Part shown: one piece after another, positions 24,845 to 33,800 of the stretch
Layout of the letters: each line of letters opens with the position of its first letter
How positions within the stretch are numbered: the first letter of the stretch is position 1
Source: Devosia ureilytica
Lineage (GTDB): Bacteria > Pseudomonadota > Alphaproteobacteria > Rhizobiales > Devosiaceae
Reading direction: 5' to 3'
NCBI RefSeq assembly: GCF_024273195.1
Contig: NZ_JAMZCU010000001.1
Location: 248,001 to 312,000 of the forward strand
DNA length: 64,000 nt
The notes under the pieces: model-generated
Databases searched by the model: none
What the model was told of the DNA's origin: nothing
What the model saw: only the letters and a program-made list of their open reading frames with translations
Position numbers and translations under genes: made by a program

Positions 24845-25657
24845 ATGAGTGTGGCACCCAAGCCCGGCGAGCAATCAACAATCCTGATGGGGCAGGATGC
24901 CAGCCGTGGCTGGCAGGTCAGTCATGATCATGTCGATATGAGCCGACCGGCCCGACCGTTGCGTCCACTCTTTCTGGATGCTGAACCACAGACCGTAACT
25001 GTCGATGCCAACAAGTCGGCGCTGCTGATTGTCGACATGCAGAATGATTTCTGCACCCAAGGCGGCTGGCTGCATTCCCGCGGCATCGACATCACCCCCA
25101 ACCGCAAGCCCATCGAGCCTTTGCGCAAGGCCATCGCGGCGAGCCGCGAGGCCGATATTCCGGTTGTCTGGGTCAATTGGGGGGTGCGCAAGGATCTGCT
25201 CAACATCGCGCCTTCTCTCCAACATGCCCACAATCCGCACGGCAATGAGACTAATCTGGCTCAACCTGTTCCCGGCACGCGGTCCGAGGTGATTGCGGCG
25301 GGCAGCTGGGGCGCGCGGGTGGTTGATGAGATCAATCCCGGCACCGGTGATTACCAGATCACCAAGCATCGCTTCAGCGCCTTCTGGGACTGCGAAACTG
25401 ATGCGGTTCTGCGCAATCTTGGAGTGACCACACTCCTGGTCTGCGGGGTCAATCTCGACCAATGCGTCATGACCACCCTCGAGGACGCAACCTTCCTCGG
25501 CTACGACGTCATTCTCCTCGAGGACTGCGCGGCCACCACTTCCCCCGATTATTGCGTGCAGAGCGTGCTCTACAACGTCAAGCTACTGTTTGGCTTTGTC
25601 GCGCGCTCCACCACCTATTTGCAGGCGCTCGACGCCGAAGGATATGCCGGCAAATGA
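24845..25657 (+). CDS. Isochorismatase-family cysteine hydrolase, RutB-like
   Basis: A 270-residue amidohydrolase of the isochorismatase superfamily. The catalytic triad is intact: Asp64 (LLIVDMQNDF), Lys174 (ITKHRFSAFW) and Cys207 (GVNLDQCVMTT). The KHRFSAF, FLGYDVILLEDCAA and LFGFVA segments are close to RutB, the ureidoacrylate amidohydrolase of pyrimidine catabolism. N-carbamoylsarcosine amidase and biuret hydrolase are other members. The reaction is thus probably hydrolysis of a ureido or carbamoyl amide, releasing ammonia and CO2. Its stop overlaps the RidA ATG by 4 bases. No RutA-type monooxygenase is present. Confidence 0.9.
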   Translation: MSVAPKPGEQSTILMGQDASRGWQVSHDHVDMSRPARPLRPLFLDAEPQTVTVDANKSALLIVDMQNDFCTQGGWLHSRGIDITPNRKPIEPLRKAIAASREADIPVVWVNWGVRKDLLNIAPSLQHAHNPHGNETNLAQPVPGTRSEVIAAGSWGARVVDEINPGTGDYQITKHRFSAFWDCETDAVLRNLGVTTLLVCGVNLDQCVMTTLEDATFLGYDVILLEDCAATTSPDYCVQSVLYNVKLLFGFVARSTTYLQALDAEGYAGK

Positions 25658-26136
25658 CCAGCGTCGTTTCCAACACAGCCGAAAATCAGTTGCGTGAACT
25701 CGGTATCGAATTGCCCAATGTTCCCCGTCCCATTGCCAATTTCGTGCCCTGGCAGCGGCATGGCGACGTTATCTATCTGGCGGGCCAAGTCTGCGAATGG
25801 AATGGCAGTGTAGTCTATAAGGGCAAGGTGGGCGATGCCGTCGATTTCGATACTGCGCGGGACGGCGCGCGCATTTGCGGCCTCAACTTGCTGGCAGCTC
25901 TGCGGGAGGCGCTGGACAACGATCTGAACCGCGTCCGGTCTTGTCTTCGCGTAGGCGGTTTCGTGCATTGCGCGCCCGACTTTCTGCAGGTTCCGCAGGT
26001 AATCAACGGCGCGTCGGACCTGTTTCATTCGATCTTCGGGCCCGAAATTGGCGCCCATGCCCGTACAGCCGTCGGGGTGGCACAATTGCCCCAGGGGGCG
26101 TCGGTTGAGGTCGATGCCATCTTCGTGGTCGACTGA
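25654..26136 (+). CDS. RidA/YjgF-family protein (RutC-like position)
   Basis: A 160-residue RidA-superfamily protein (GDVIYLAGQVCEW near residue 35, then LLAALREALDNDLNRVRSCLRV and GAHARTAVGVAQLPQGASVEVDAIF). The Arg of the ARTAVGVAQLP segment aligns with the key active-site Arg of RidA deaminases, so imine or aminoacrylate hydrolysis is plausible. Together with the RutB-like hydrolase it mirrors the rutB-rutC pair. ATG 25654 overlaps the upstream stop. The next ATG follows after 2 bases. Confidence 0.9.
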   Translation: MTSVVSNTAENQLRELGIELPNVPRPIANFVPWQRHGDVIYLAGQVCEWNGSVVYKGKVGDAVDFDTARDGARICGLNLLAALREALDNDLNRVRSCLRVGGFVHCAPDFLQVPQVINGASDLFHSIFGPEIGAHARTAVGVAQLPQGASVEVDAIFVVD

Positions 26137-26138
26137 AC

Positions 26139-27635
26139 ATGCCCGAAAGCCTTGTTCAGTTCGCTGGCGTGACGCGCAGGTTTGGTGACCTGATAGCTGT
26201 CAACAATGCCAGCCTCGACATCCGCGCCGGAGAAGTTCTCGCCATATTGGGCGAGAATGGCGCGGGCAAATCCACACTGATGAAAATGCTCTATGGTCTC
26301 TATCCGGCCAGCGAAGGGCAGATCCTGCTCGACGGCGCTCCCGCCAAGATCTCCGGGCCGGCCGATGCCATGCGCAATGGCATCGGCATGGTGTTCCAGC
26401 ATTTCTCCTTGCTGCCTGCCCTGTCCGTGCGGGACAATCTGCTTCTGTCGTGGCCCAAAACCCCGTTCTGGAAAAGCCACCGCAATGCCAGAACGGACGA
26501 CGTTCTGACGTCCTTGGCCGAGCTGGCGCCGCAGATTGATCCCGAGCGTATCGTGAGCTCCCTCTCGGTCGGCGAACAACAGTTAGTCGAACTGTGCAAG
26601 GTGCTCAATATCAATGCGCGCCTCGTTATTCTCGATGAACCAACCTCGGTCCTAACTCCTGCCGAGGCGACGCGTCTGCATGGTTTTATCAAGCAACTGG
26701 CGGGACGCGGTGTGGCCGTGGCGCTGATCACTCACAAGCTTGCAGACGTTGAGGCCTGCGCCGACCGGATCGTCGTCATGAGGCGTGGCAGCGTTGTCGA
26801 CATCGCCGAGCGCGGCGCACGCAGTATGGCCGAAACAGTCGCGCTGATGATGGGCCAAAGCGTTGATCGCACGCTGCGGCCGCCACCAGCATTCGGAAGA
26901 ACGGTTCCCCGGCTGGTGCTTGAAAATGTTTCCGCACAACGTCCTGACATGAGCTTGCAGGGTATTTCACTCAGCATTGCCGCTGGCGAAATCGTCGGTG
27001 TCGCCGGTGTTGCGGGGAATGGACAGGCGTTGCTGGCGGAGGCTGTGGCCGGAGTTGAACCTCTTACCGCTGGAGACATCCTGCTAGATGGTGTGTCCAT
27101 TGCGCGTCACACCCCCTTCGAGGCTGTCTCGACGCCATTGGGCTATATTCCTGAACAGCCGCGCGACAATGGCGTTGTCGCAACCATGTCTCTGGCGCGC
27201 AACCTGGCTCTACGCGATCTGGCCCAGGGCAAGCGCGCCACGGGCAGGCACGCTAATCTCCTGGAGCGCTTCAACGTCAATCCGCCCGATCCAGCCAAAC
27301 TGGCGGGGACACTGTCGGGCGGCAATGTGCAAAAGCTTGTCATCGCCCGCGAGCTGGGCATTCAGCGTGACGCCATTCTGGCCTGCTATCCGACAATGGG
27401 TCTCGATCTGGCGGCCATCGAAATGGTGTACGCGGCCATGTTTGCCCAGGCGGCATCTGGAGCAGCGGTGCTCTGGATTTCCGAGGACCTTGATGACCTG
27501 CTGGCGGGCTCGCACCGCATCGCGGTAATGCGCGAGGGGCGATTGGTCGCGCTGCTCGACAATGACGGCACGCTCAGCCGCGAGGCCGTCGGCGCGCTCA
27601 TGACTGGCATGACCGAGACGGAGGCCGCAGCGTGA
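26139..27635 (+). CDS. BMP-type ABC transporter ATP-binding protein, two ABC domains
   Basis: A 498-residue ATPase with two tandem ABC cassettes. The first is complete: Walker A GENGAGKST, signature LSVGEQQLVELCKVL, Walker B LVILDEPTSVL. The second has a degenerate Walker A (GVAGNGQAL, with Gln in place of the Lys) but keeps the LSGGNVQKLVIARE signature, the usual pattern in NupA/YufO-like importers. It overlaps the next gene by 4 bases. Confidence 0.94.
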   Translation: MPESLVQFAGVTRRFGDLIAVNNASLDIRAGEVLAILGENGAGKSTLMKMLYGLYPASEGQILLDGAPAKISGPADAMRNGIGMVFQHFSLLPALSVRDNLLLSWPKTPFWKSHRNARTDDVLTSLAELAPQIDPERIVSSLSVGEQQLVELCKVLNINARLVILDEPTSVLTPAEATRLHGFIKQLAGRGVAVALITHKLADVEACADRIVVMRRGSVVDIAERGARSMAETVALMMGQSVDRTLRPPPAFGRTVPRLVLENVSAQRPDMSLQGISLSIAAGEIVGVAGVAGNGQALLAEAVAGVEPLTAGDILLDGVSIARHTPFEAVSTPLGYIPEQPRDNGVVATMSLARNLALRDLAQGKRATGRHANLLERFNVNPPDPAKLAGTLSGGNVQKLVIARELGIQRDAILACYPTMGLDLAAIEMVYAAMFAQAASGAAVLWISEDLDDLLAGSHRIAVMREGRLVALLDNDGTLSREAVGALMTGMTETEAAA

Positions 27636-28660
27636 GCCCGCGTATTCTGGGCGCTGCGTCGCCCTTCATCCTAACAATTTTCGTCTTCCTGTTTCTTGCA
27701 GTCGCATTGTTTATCGGTCTGGGCCAACCGCCCTTTCAGACGCTGGCCGTGCTGGTGCAGTTTGCCGTGGGTGACAGCTACTCACTGTCTCAGACGATGG
27801 CGAAAACCACACCAATTCTGCTCTGCGCTCTGGCCGCTGCGGTGCCCGGACGCCTCGGATTGATCTCGGTGGGTGCCGAGGGGCAATTGCATGCCGGCGC
27901 TATCGCTGGAACTGCTCTTGTGCTTCTGGCCCCGGTCTGGCCCGCGCCAGTTCTGATCCCGCTCATGTTGATCTTTGCTGCAATTGGCGGGGCAATCTAC
28001 GGCTATATTCCCGGCCTGCTGCGCGCGCGTCTCGACGTCAACGAAACGATCGTGACGCTGCTCATGAACTATGTGACCGTCTTGCTGGTGGCCGCTCTGG
28101 TCTTCGGCCCCTGGCGTGATCCGGCGAGCCAGGGCTGGCCTGCGACCATGCAGTTCCCGCCCAATGCCGTGCTGCCCGCCCTTCCGGGCAGTCGTATCCA
28201 TCTCGGCCTGCTGCTCGGGCTCGTCGCCGCCTTGGCGCTCCACATCTACTTCAATCACAGCCGTTGGGCCGACAAGGTTCGCATCCTTGCAGGCAACCGC
28301 AAGGTCGGCGAGACTTTCGGGCTCAGCTTCGGCTTTTGGGTCATGGTGTTGATGAGTGTGGGCGGCGCTCTGGCCGGCCTTGCAGGCATTTCTGAAGTCT
28401 CCGCCATTCAAGGGCGCCTGCAACAATCGATCTCGTTGGGCTACGGCCTGACCGGTTTCCTCGTAAGTTGGCTCTCTCGGCACCAACCCCTGATCATCCT
28501 GCCGGTATCGCTCTGCGTCGGCGGATTGGTTGCCGGTAGCGATGCCTTGCAGATGTTTGCAAAGGTCCCCGCGGCCAGCGCGGTCATTTTGCAGGGTCTG
28601 TTGTTCGCGGCAGCCCTGGCCGTTCCCGGGCTGCTGGCTCGCTGGAGGAAAGCACAATGA
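27632..28660 (+). CDS. BMP-type ABC transporter permease 1
   Basis: A 342-residue membrane protein of the BPD_transp_2 (nucleoside/branched-chain-type) permease family with 8-10 hydrophobic segments. Characteristic are GAEGQLHAGAIAGTAL near residue 80, LRARLDVNETIVTLLMNYV and GYGLTGFLVSWLSRHQP. It uses the GTG 27632 start overlapping the ATPase stop and is coupled to the next permease by a 4-base overlap. Confidence 0.92.
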   Translation: MSPRILGAASPFILTIFVFLFLAVALFIGLGQPPFQTLAVLVQFAVGDSYSLSQTMAKTTPILLCALAAAVPGRLGLISVGAEGQLHAGAIAGTALVLLAPVWPAPVLIPLMLIFAAIGGAIYGYIPGLLRARLDVNETIVTLLMNYVTVLLVAALVFGPWRDPASQGWPATMQFPPNAVLPALPGSRIHLGLLLGLVAALALHIYFNHSRWADKVRILAGNRKVGETFGLSFGFWVMVLMSVGGALAGLAGISEVSAIQGRLQQSISLGYGLTGFLVSWLSRHQPLIILPVSLCVGGLVAGSDALQMFAKVPAASAVILQGLLFAAALAVPGLLARWRKAQ

Positions 28661-29580
28661 GCGTCGAAATGATCGCCATTCTGGCGAGCTGGGGCATTGC
28701 CACCTTGCGTAGCGCCACGCCACTGATCTTTGCCACCTTGGGCGAGACACTGGTGCAACGGGTGGGCATTATCAATCTGGGCACGGAGGGCGAAATGCTG
28801 CTCGGCGCCTGTGTCGGCTTTGCCGTCGGTGTCGCCACCGGCAATCCATGGCTCGGCCTCATGGCTGGCGCACTGGCGGGAGCCGTGCTTTCGCTGCTTC
28901 ATGCGGGACTGGTTCTGGGTGCGGGCGCAAACCAGATCGGGTCGGGCCTTGCCGTCTGGATGATCGCGCTTGGTGCCACGTCCTATTTCGGTCGGGCGCT
29001 GGTCGGGCAGCAGGTCACGCCGCTCCCCTCACTCGGATCGGACTGGTCAGATGGCATTCCACTTGTCGGAACGATCCTGTCGCAAATGACGATGGCCGCG
29101 CCCATGGCGCTTGCAGCGGTCGTTTTTGCGGCCTGGTGGCTGAACCAGACTCGCCCTGGCCTACACTGGAAGGCCGTGGGCGAATCCGCCCTGATCGCTG
29201 CCGAAAACGGCATCAGACCCATTCGTGTGCGGGTGACTGCGATCATGGTGGGTGGTCTTCTCGCCGGGCTTGGTGGTGCAATTCTTTCGGTCGACTACAC
29301 GCAGACCTGGGCGCAGGAAATGACCAAGGGGCGTGGGCTGGTGGCCGTGGGGCTGGTAATCGTCGCCCGCTGGAAGCCGGCTCTGGTCCTGCCTGTCTGC
29401 CTGCTATTCGGGCTGACAGAGGTGGCCACGCTGCGGCTGCAATCGGCGGGCTTCGAGCTCTCGCCGCACTTGTTGGGCACCGCACCCTATCTTGTCGTGC
29501 TCCTGGTCCTGGTCGGCAGCCATGTTGTGGCCCGGCGCGCTTCCGCCATGCCCGCAGACCTCAAAGCCGTATTCCAGTAA
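28657..29580 (+). CDS. BMP-type ABC transporter permease 2
   Basis: A 307-residue partner permease. Seen are the family motif INLGTEGEMLLGACVGFAVG, GANQIGSGLAVWMIALG and GESALIAAENGIRPIRVRVTAIMVGGLLAGLGGAIL. It is the last gene of operon 2. No clear terminator follows in the 84 bases before the convergent small gene, where a 12-base palindrome (TGGTCATGACCA, 29617-29628) lies. Confidence 0.92.
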   Translation: MSVEMIAILASWGIATLRSATPLIFATLGETLVQRVGIINLGTEGEMLLGACVGFAVGVATGNPWLGLMAGALAGAVLSLLHAGLVLGAGANQIGSGLAVWMIALGATSYFGRALVGQQVTPLPSLGSDWSDGIPLVGTILSQMTMAAPMALAAVVFAAWWLNQTRPGLHWKAVGESALIAAENGIRPIRVRVTAIMVGGLLAGLGGAILSVDYTQTWAQEMTKGRGLVAVGLVIVARWKPALVLPVCLLFGLTEVATLRLQSAGFELSPHLLGTAPYLVVLLVLVGSHVVARRASAMPADLKAVFQ

Positions 29581-29664
29581 GCTTGGGTGCTCGGAATGTG
29601 CAGATTGCAAGGGGAATGGTCATGACCAGGCAAGAGCGTGGCATATGCGTTGCCTTCGGGGCGA

Positions 29665-29883
29665 TCACCGCGAAGCGATGACCCGTCCCGCAGCCCAACC
29701 AATCAGCAAGCCGGCGGCCATAATCAAGCCCCGAGTGAGGGTTGGGGAGTCGAAGGCAAAGATGATCGCGATCGGCGCGGCGATCGCCATGCCCACGAAG
29801 GCGCCGATGATCCCATAACGGTCTGTCTTCGGTCGGTCGCGCCAGGCCATCCGTCTTGCCTCACTATTGTTTTTTAGCGACAC
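29665..29883 (-). CDS. Small membrane protein of unknown function
   Basis: A 72-residue protein starting with GTG. GGAGG lies 7 bases upstream (CCTCC on the plus strand at 29890-29894), which supports it as a real gene. A basic N-terminus is followed by two hydrophobic helices (GIIGAFVGMAIAAPIAIIFA and LIMAAGLLIGWAAGRVI). No family is recognised. It is convergent to the BMP operon and stands next to the IS remnant. Confidence 0.6.
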   Translation of the reverse strand: MSLKNNSEARRMAWRDRPKTDRYGIIGAFVGMAIAAPIAIIFAFDSPTLTRGLIMAAGLLIGWAAGRVIASR

Positions 29884-30016
29884 AGGAAACCTCCAAGGGT
29901 TCGGTGGGAGCGGAGAAATCAGAACTGCACGGCAGGCATCCTTCGAACACGGTTACACTCGATGAGGTGTTTTTCCGGCGCGATCGTGAGCTGCTGCCGG
30001 TTCGATGGACACGAAG

Positions 30017-30250
30017 TCAGGCTAGCTTAACTTGCTCTTCGTATTCAACTGGGCTGAGAAAGCCCAGTGTTGAGGGTCGGCGCCTCGGGTTGTAGAAGCG
30101 CTCGACATTGTCGAACACATCAGCCTTGGCTTCGTCTCTGGTGCGATAGACCTTGGCTCCGGTGTGTTCGCTCTTGAGCGAGGAGAAGAAGAGCTCCGTC
30201 GCCGCGTTGTCCCAGACATGGCCGGACCGCCGCATCGAGAAGGTGAGAAA
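30017..30250 (-). pseudogene. IS3-family transposase (OrfB), C-terminal remnant
   Basis: The minus-strand frame reads MRRSGHVWDNAATELFFSSL and continues with a YRTRDEAKADVFDNVERFYN segment and LGFLSPVEYEE, the end of an IS3-group integrase with its last catalytic Glu region. Homology stops abruptly at about 30250, and the DDE Asp residues and the rest of the transposase are missing. No flanking inverted repeats or orfA were found. It is a dead fragment of a larger element. Confidence 0.85.
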
Positions 30251-30846
30251 TGCGGTGCCTTGGACCGCCGGCAGGTCGGCTGGGGCAGGGGCTTTGCTAT
30301 CGACCATGGGCGCCTCGACTTCCGGACGATGCCTCTTGGGCTCACACGGGCGCGTTGCAGCGCCGTCCGGCCACAGGGCTTCACGGTTGCAGGTATTGGG
30401 CGTGGCTCCGAGACGGCTTCGTCCCTGAGTTAGTTTTTAGTGGGACGAAGACCGCCTCGGAACGCCGGGTTTCTCCTGCCCGGCAAGGCCCCTTTTGATC
30501 GCTCGTCGCAAGGTGACCCACCAAGCAGGCAAGCCCTGGAGCGACCCGGGGCTCAACCGGCACCTTCCGCATCTGGTCGCTGCAGACCGCCCGTCGCAGA
30601 AGAGATGAGGCGATTCTGCCGGAGGTTTTGGGGGCGGGGATAAGTTGGGGGCGATTGGTTGTCTGGGGGGGGCAACGCGGTGTTGTTCTTGAGTTTGGCC
30701 GACCGGCAGTTTGCGCGGAAGCCCCTCCCGCACGTTTAACCAAGACTGTTCTTCGAAATTTTGCCCGGCTTGGACGTTCACGAGTGGTACGGTTTTGTAA
30801 GGGCCGAGGTCGCTCCCTCAGCCTTCTTTGTTTCTGAAATTAAGTT
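30251..30846. other. Gene-free, hairpin-rich region downstream of nrdJ
   Basis: About 600 bases with no convincing gene on either strand but many strong inverted repeats. One is an 18/19-base imperfect stem at 30408-30425 and 30442-30460, with a 16-base T-rich loop. Another is a GCCGGG/CCCGGC stem near 30464-30485. A third is an AGCGACC/GGTCGCT stem near 30540-30590. This pattern fits a structured non-coding RNA, or remains of the element that brought the IS fragment. Strand and ends cannot be fixed by eye. Confidence 0.4.
30408..30460. repeat. Imperfect 18-bp inverted repeat
   Basis: CCGAGACGGCTTCGTCCC (30408-30425) pairs with the 19 bases at 30442-30460 with one mismatch and one bulge. The loop holds GTTAGTTTTTAGT. 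It is the strongest stem of the gene-free region. No T-run follows the stem on either strand. Confidence 0.65.
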
Positions 30847-30871
30847 AGGCCCAACCAAGATGGTCGGGCCT
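30847..30871 (-). terminator. Terminator downstream of nrdJ
   Basis: AGGCCC and GGGCCT enclose a second paired part (ACCA/TGGT) with an AGA loop. The hairpin begins 16 bases after the nrdJ stop. T-rich sequence follows on both strands (TAACTTAATTT on the minus strand, ATTTTTG on the plus strand), so it may work in both directions. Confidence 0.75.
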
Positions 30872-30886
30872 ATTTTTGACTATACT

Positions 30887-33800
30887 TCAGCTACAGCCAG
30901 TCGTCGTCCCGCAGGTGTCGCACTTCAAACAGGTGCCGTTGCGGACCATGGTGAAGTTGTTGCACTCGGTGCATTGGTCGCCGGTATAGCCCTTCATCTG
31001 GGCCTCGGCGCGGAGGAGGCCGGTGTCTTTGCTCGGTGGCGGGGCAGGGATTGGGCTGAGCTCGGCGGTGTTGAGGGCTGTCGGGCTTGGGTCGATTTTG
31101 AGGGCCGTGGCGGATTTGAGGGCCGTCACGGTGGAGGTCTGCATCGAGCCGACGGGGTTGTAGGCTTCAGCCTGAGCACGGGGAACCAGCATCAGAGATG
31201 AGTTCTGGACCTTGCCGCGGGTCATGCCGCGAGAGACAAAGCGCTCAGCCGGCACCGGAGCGGCGGGGGGCGCAGTGCGCGTACCCTGCTCTTCGGCAAC
31301 GCCCTTGCCGAGCGAAGTCGGGCTGTCCGGATTGACGTGGGCGAGGTCATTCCGGTCGAGATAGGAAACGGCCAGTTCGCGGAACACATAGTCGAGGATC
31401 GACGTGGCATTCTTGATGCGGTCATTGCCCATGACCATGCCGGCAGGCTCGAAGCGGGTGAAGGTGAAGGCCTCCACATATTCGTCCAGCGGCACGCCAT
31501 ATTGCAGGCCGAGCGAGATGGCGATGGCGAAGTTGTTCATCATGGCGCGGAAGGCGGCGCCTTCCTTGTGCATGTCGATGAAGATTTCGCCGATGCGCCC
31601 GTCATCATATTCGCCGGTGCGGACATAGACCTTGTGGCCGCCAACAACGGCTTTCTGGGTGTAGCCCTTGCGACGATCCGGCATCTTTTCGCGTTCGCGG
31701 AACACCTTCTCGACGATCTTTTCGACGATGACTTCAGTGCGGGCGGCAGCGGGCAGGGCGGCGATGGCTTCGACCTGGTCCTCGTCATCCTCGTCGTCAG
31801 CGGCGGCGAGCACGGAGGAGTTGAGCGGCTGGCTCAGCTTGGAGCCGTCGCGATAGAGGGCGTTTGCCTTCAGCGCCAGGCGCCAGGACAGCATATAAGC
31901 GGACTTGGCATCCTCGACGGTGGCGTCGTTGGGCATGTTGATGGTCTTGGAGATTGCGCCCGAGATGAAGGGCTGCGCGGCAGCCATCATCAGGATGTGG
32001 GATTCCACAGACAGGTAGCGCTTGCCGATCTTGCCGCAGGGGGTGGCGCAATCGAAGACGGGCAGATGCTCGTCCTTGAGGAAGGGCGCGCCTTCGAGCG
32101 TCATGGCGCCGCAAACGTGGATATTGGCGGCCTCGATGTCCTTTTTGGAGAAGCCCAGGAAGGGCAGCAGCTCGAAGGAGAAATCATTGAGCTGCTCGTC
32201 GGTGACGCCCAGGCTCTTGAGGAAATCGGCGCCGAGCGTCCACTGGTTAAAGACGAACTTGATGTCAAAGGCCGACTTCATCGCGGCGTTGAGCGCTTCG
32301 ATCTTGTCGTCGGTGAAGCCCTTGGCCTTGAGGGTCGTCGGATTGATGGCCGGAGCCTGGTTCATATTGCCATGGCCGACCGCATAGGCCTCCATTTCGG
32401 CAATCTGGTCCTCGGCATAGCCCAGGGTGCGCAGGGCCGGGGGCACGGCGCGGTTGATGATCTTGAAGTATCCGCCACCGGCGAGCTTTTTGAATTTCAC
32501 CAGGGCGAAATCGGGTTCGATGCCGGTGGTGTCACAATCCATGACCAGGCCAATGGTGCCGGTCGGAGCGATAACGGACACCTGGGCGTTGCGGTAGCCG
32601 TGCTTTTCGCCCAGGGCGAGAGCATTGTCCCAGGCCAGCTTGGCGCGCTCGGACAGGGCCGCGTCGATAAGGCTGGCATGGTCGAGCGGCACCGGATTGA
32701 TGGAGAGCTCTTCATAGCCGGTCGCATTGCCGTGCGCGGCATTGCGATGGTTGCGAATGACGCGCAGCATGGCTTTGGCGTTGCGCTTGTAATCCTTGAA
32801 GGGGCCGAGTTCCTTGGCCATTTCGGCCGAGGTGGCATAGGAAACGCCGGTCATGATGGCCGTGATGGCACCGGCAATGGCGCGGCCTTCGGCCGAGTCA
32901 TAGGGAATGCCGGAGGTCATCAGGAAGCCGCCGATATTGGCATAGCCAATGCCCAGGGTGCGGTATTCGAACGAGCGTTCGGCAATGGCGCGCGAGGGGA
33001 ACTGGGCCATCATCACCGAGATTTCGAGCACAATGGTCCAGAGGCGGACGGTGTGTTCGTAAGCGGCGGTGTCGAAGGAGCCGTCCTTGTTGCGGTAGGG
33101 GAGCAGGTTGACCGAGCACAGGTTGCAGGCCGTGTCATCAAGGAACATGTATTCCGAGCACGGATTGGACGCGACGATAGGGCCGGCGGCGGGGCTGGTG
33201 TGCCACTCGTTGATGGTGGTGTGATACTGGATGCCGGGATCGGCGGAGGCCCAGGCGGCGTAACCGATCTGTTCCCAAAGGTCATTGGCCTTGAGGGTCT
33301 TGATGGTCTTGCCGTTGCTGCGGGCGGTCAGGTTCCAGTCGCCATCGTTCTCGACGGCGTTGAGGAAGTCGTCGGTGACGCGGACGGAATTGTTCGAGTT
33401 CTGGCCGGACACGGTCAGATAGGCTTCGCTATCCCAATCGGTATCGTAGATGGGGAATTCGAGATCGGTATAGCCTTGGCGGGCGAACTGGATGACGCGG
33501 TAGATATAGTTTTCCGGCACCAGCGCCTTTTTGGCGGCGCGGACTTCGCGCTTGAGTGCAGGGTTCCGGGCCACATCAAAGCAGTCATCGCCCGAACCGC
33601 CTTCGCAGTTCACGGCGGCCTTCATGATGGCCTTCAAATGCTTGGAAACAATCTTGGAGCCGGTGACGAGGGCCGCAACCTTCTGCTCTTCCTTCACCTT
33701 CCAATTGATATAGGCCTCGATATCGGGGTGATCGATGTCGATGACGACCATTTTGGCGGCGCGGCGGGTGGTGCCCCCCGACTTGATGGCGCCCGCAGCG

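Noticed and set aside
29617-29628. TGGTCATGACCA palindrome as a RutR operator
   Set aside because: The half-sites are in the opposite arrangement to the known RutR box (TTGACCA-N2-TGGTCAA), and the site follows the operon instead of preceding it.
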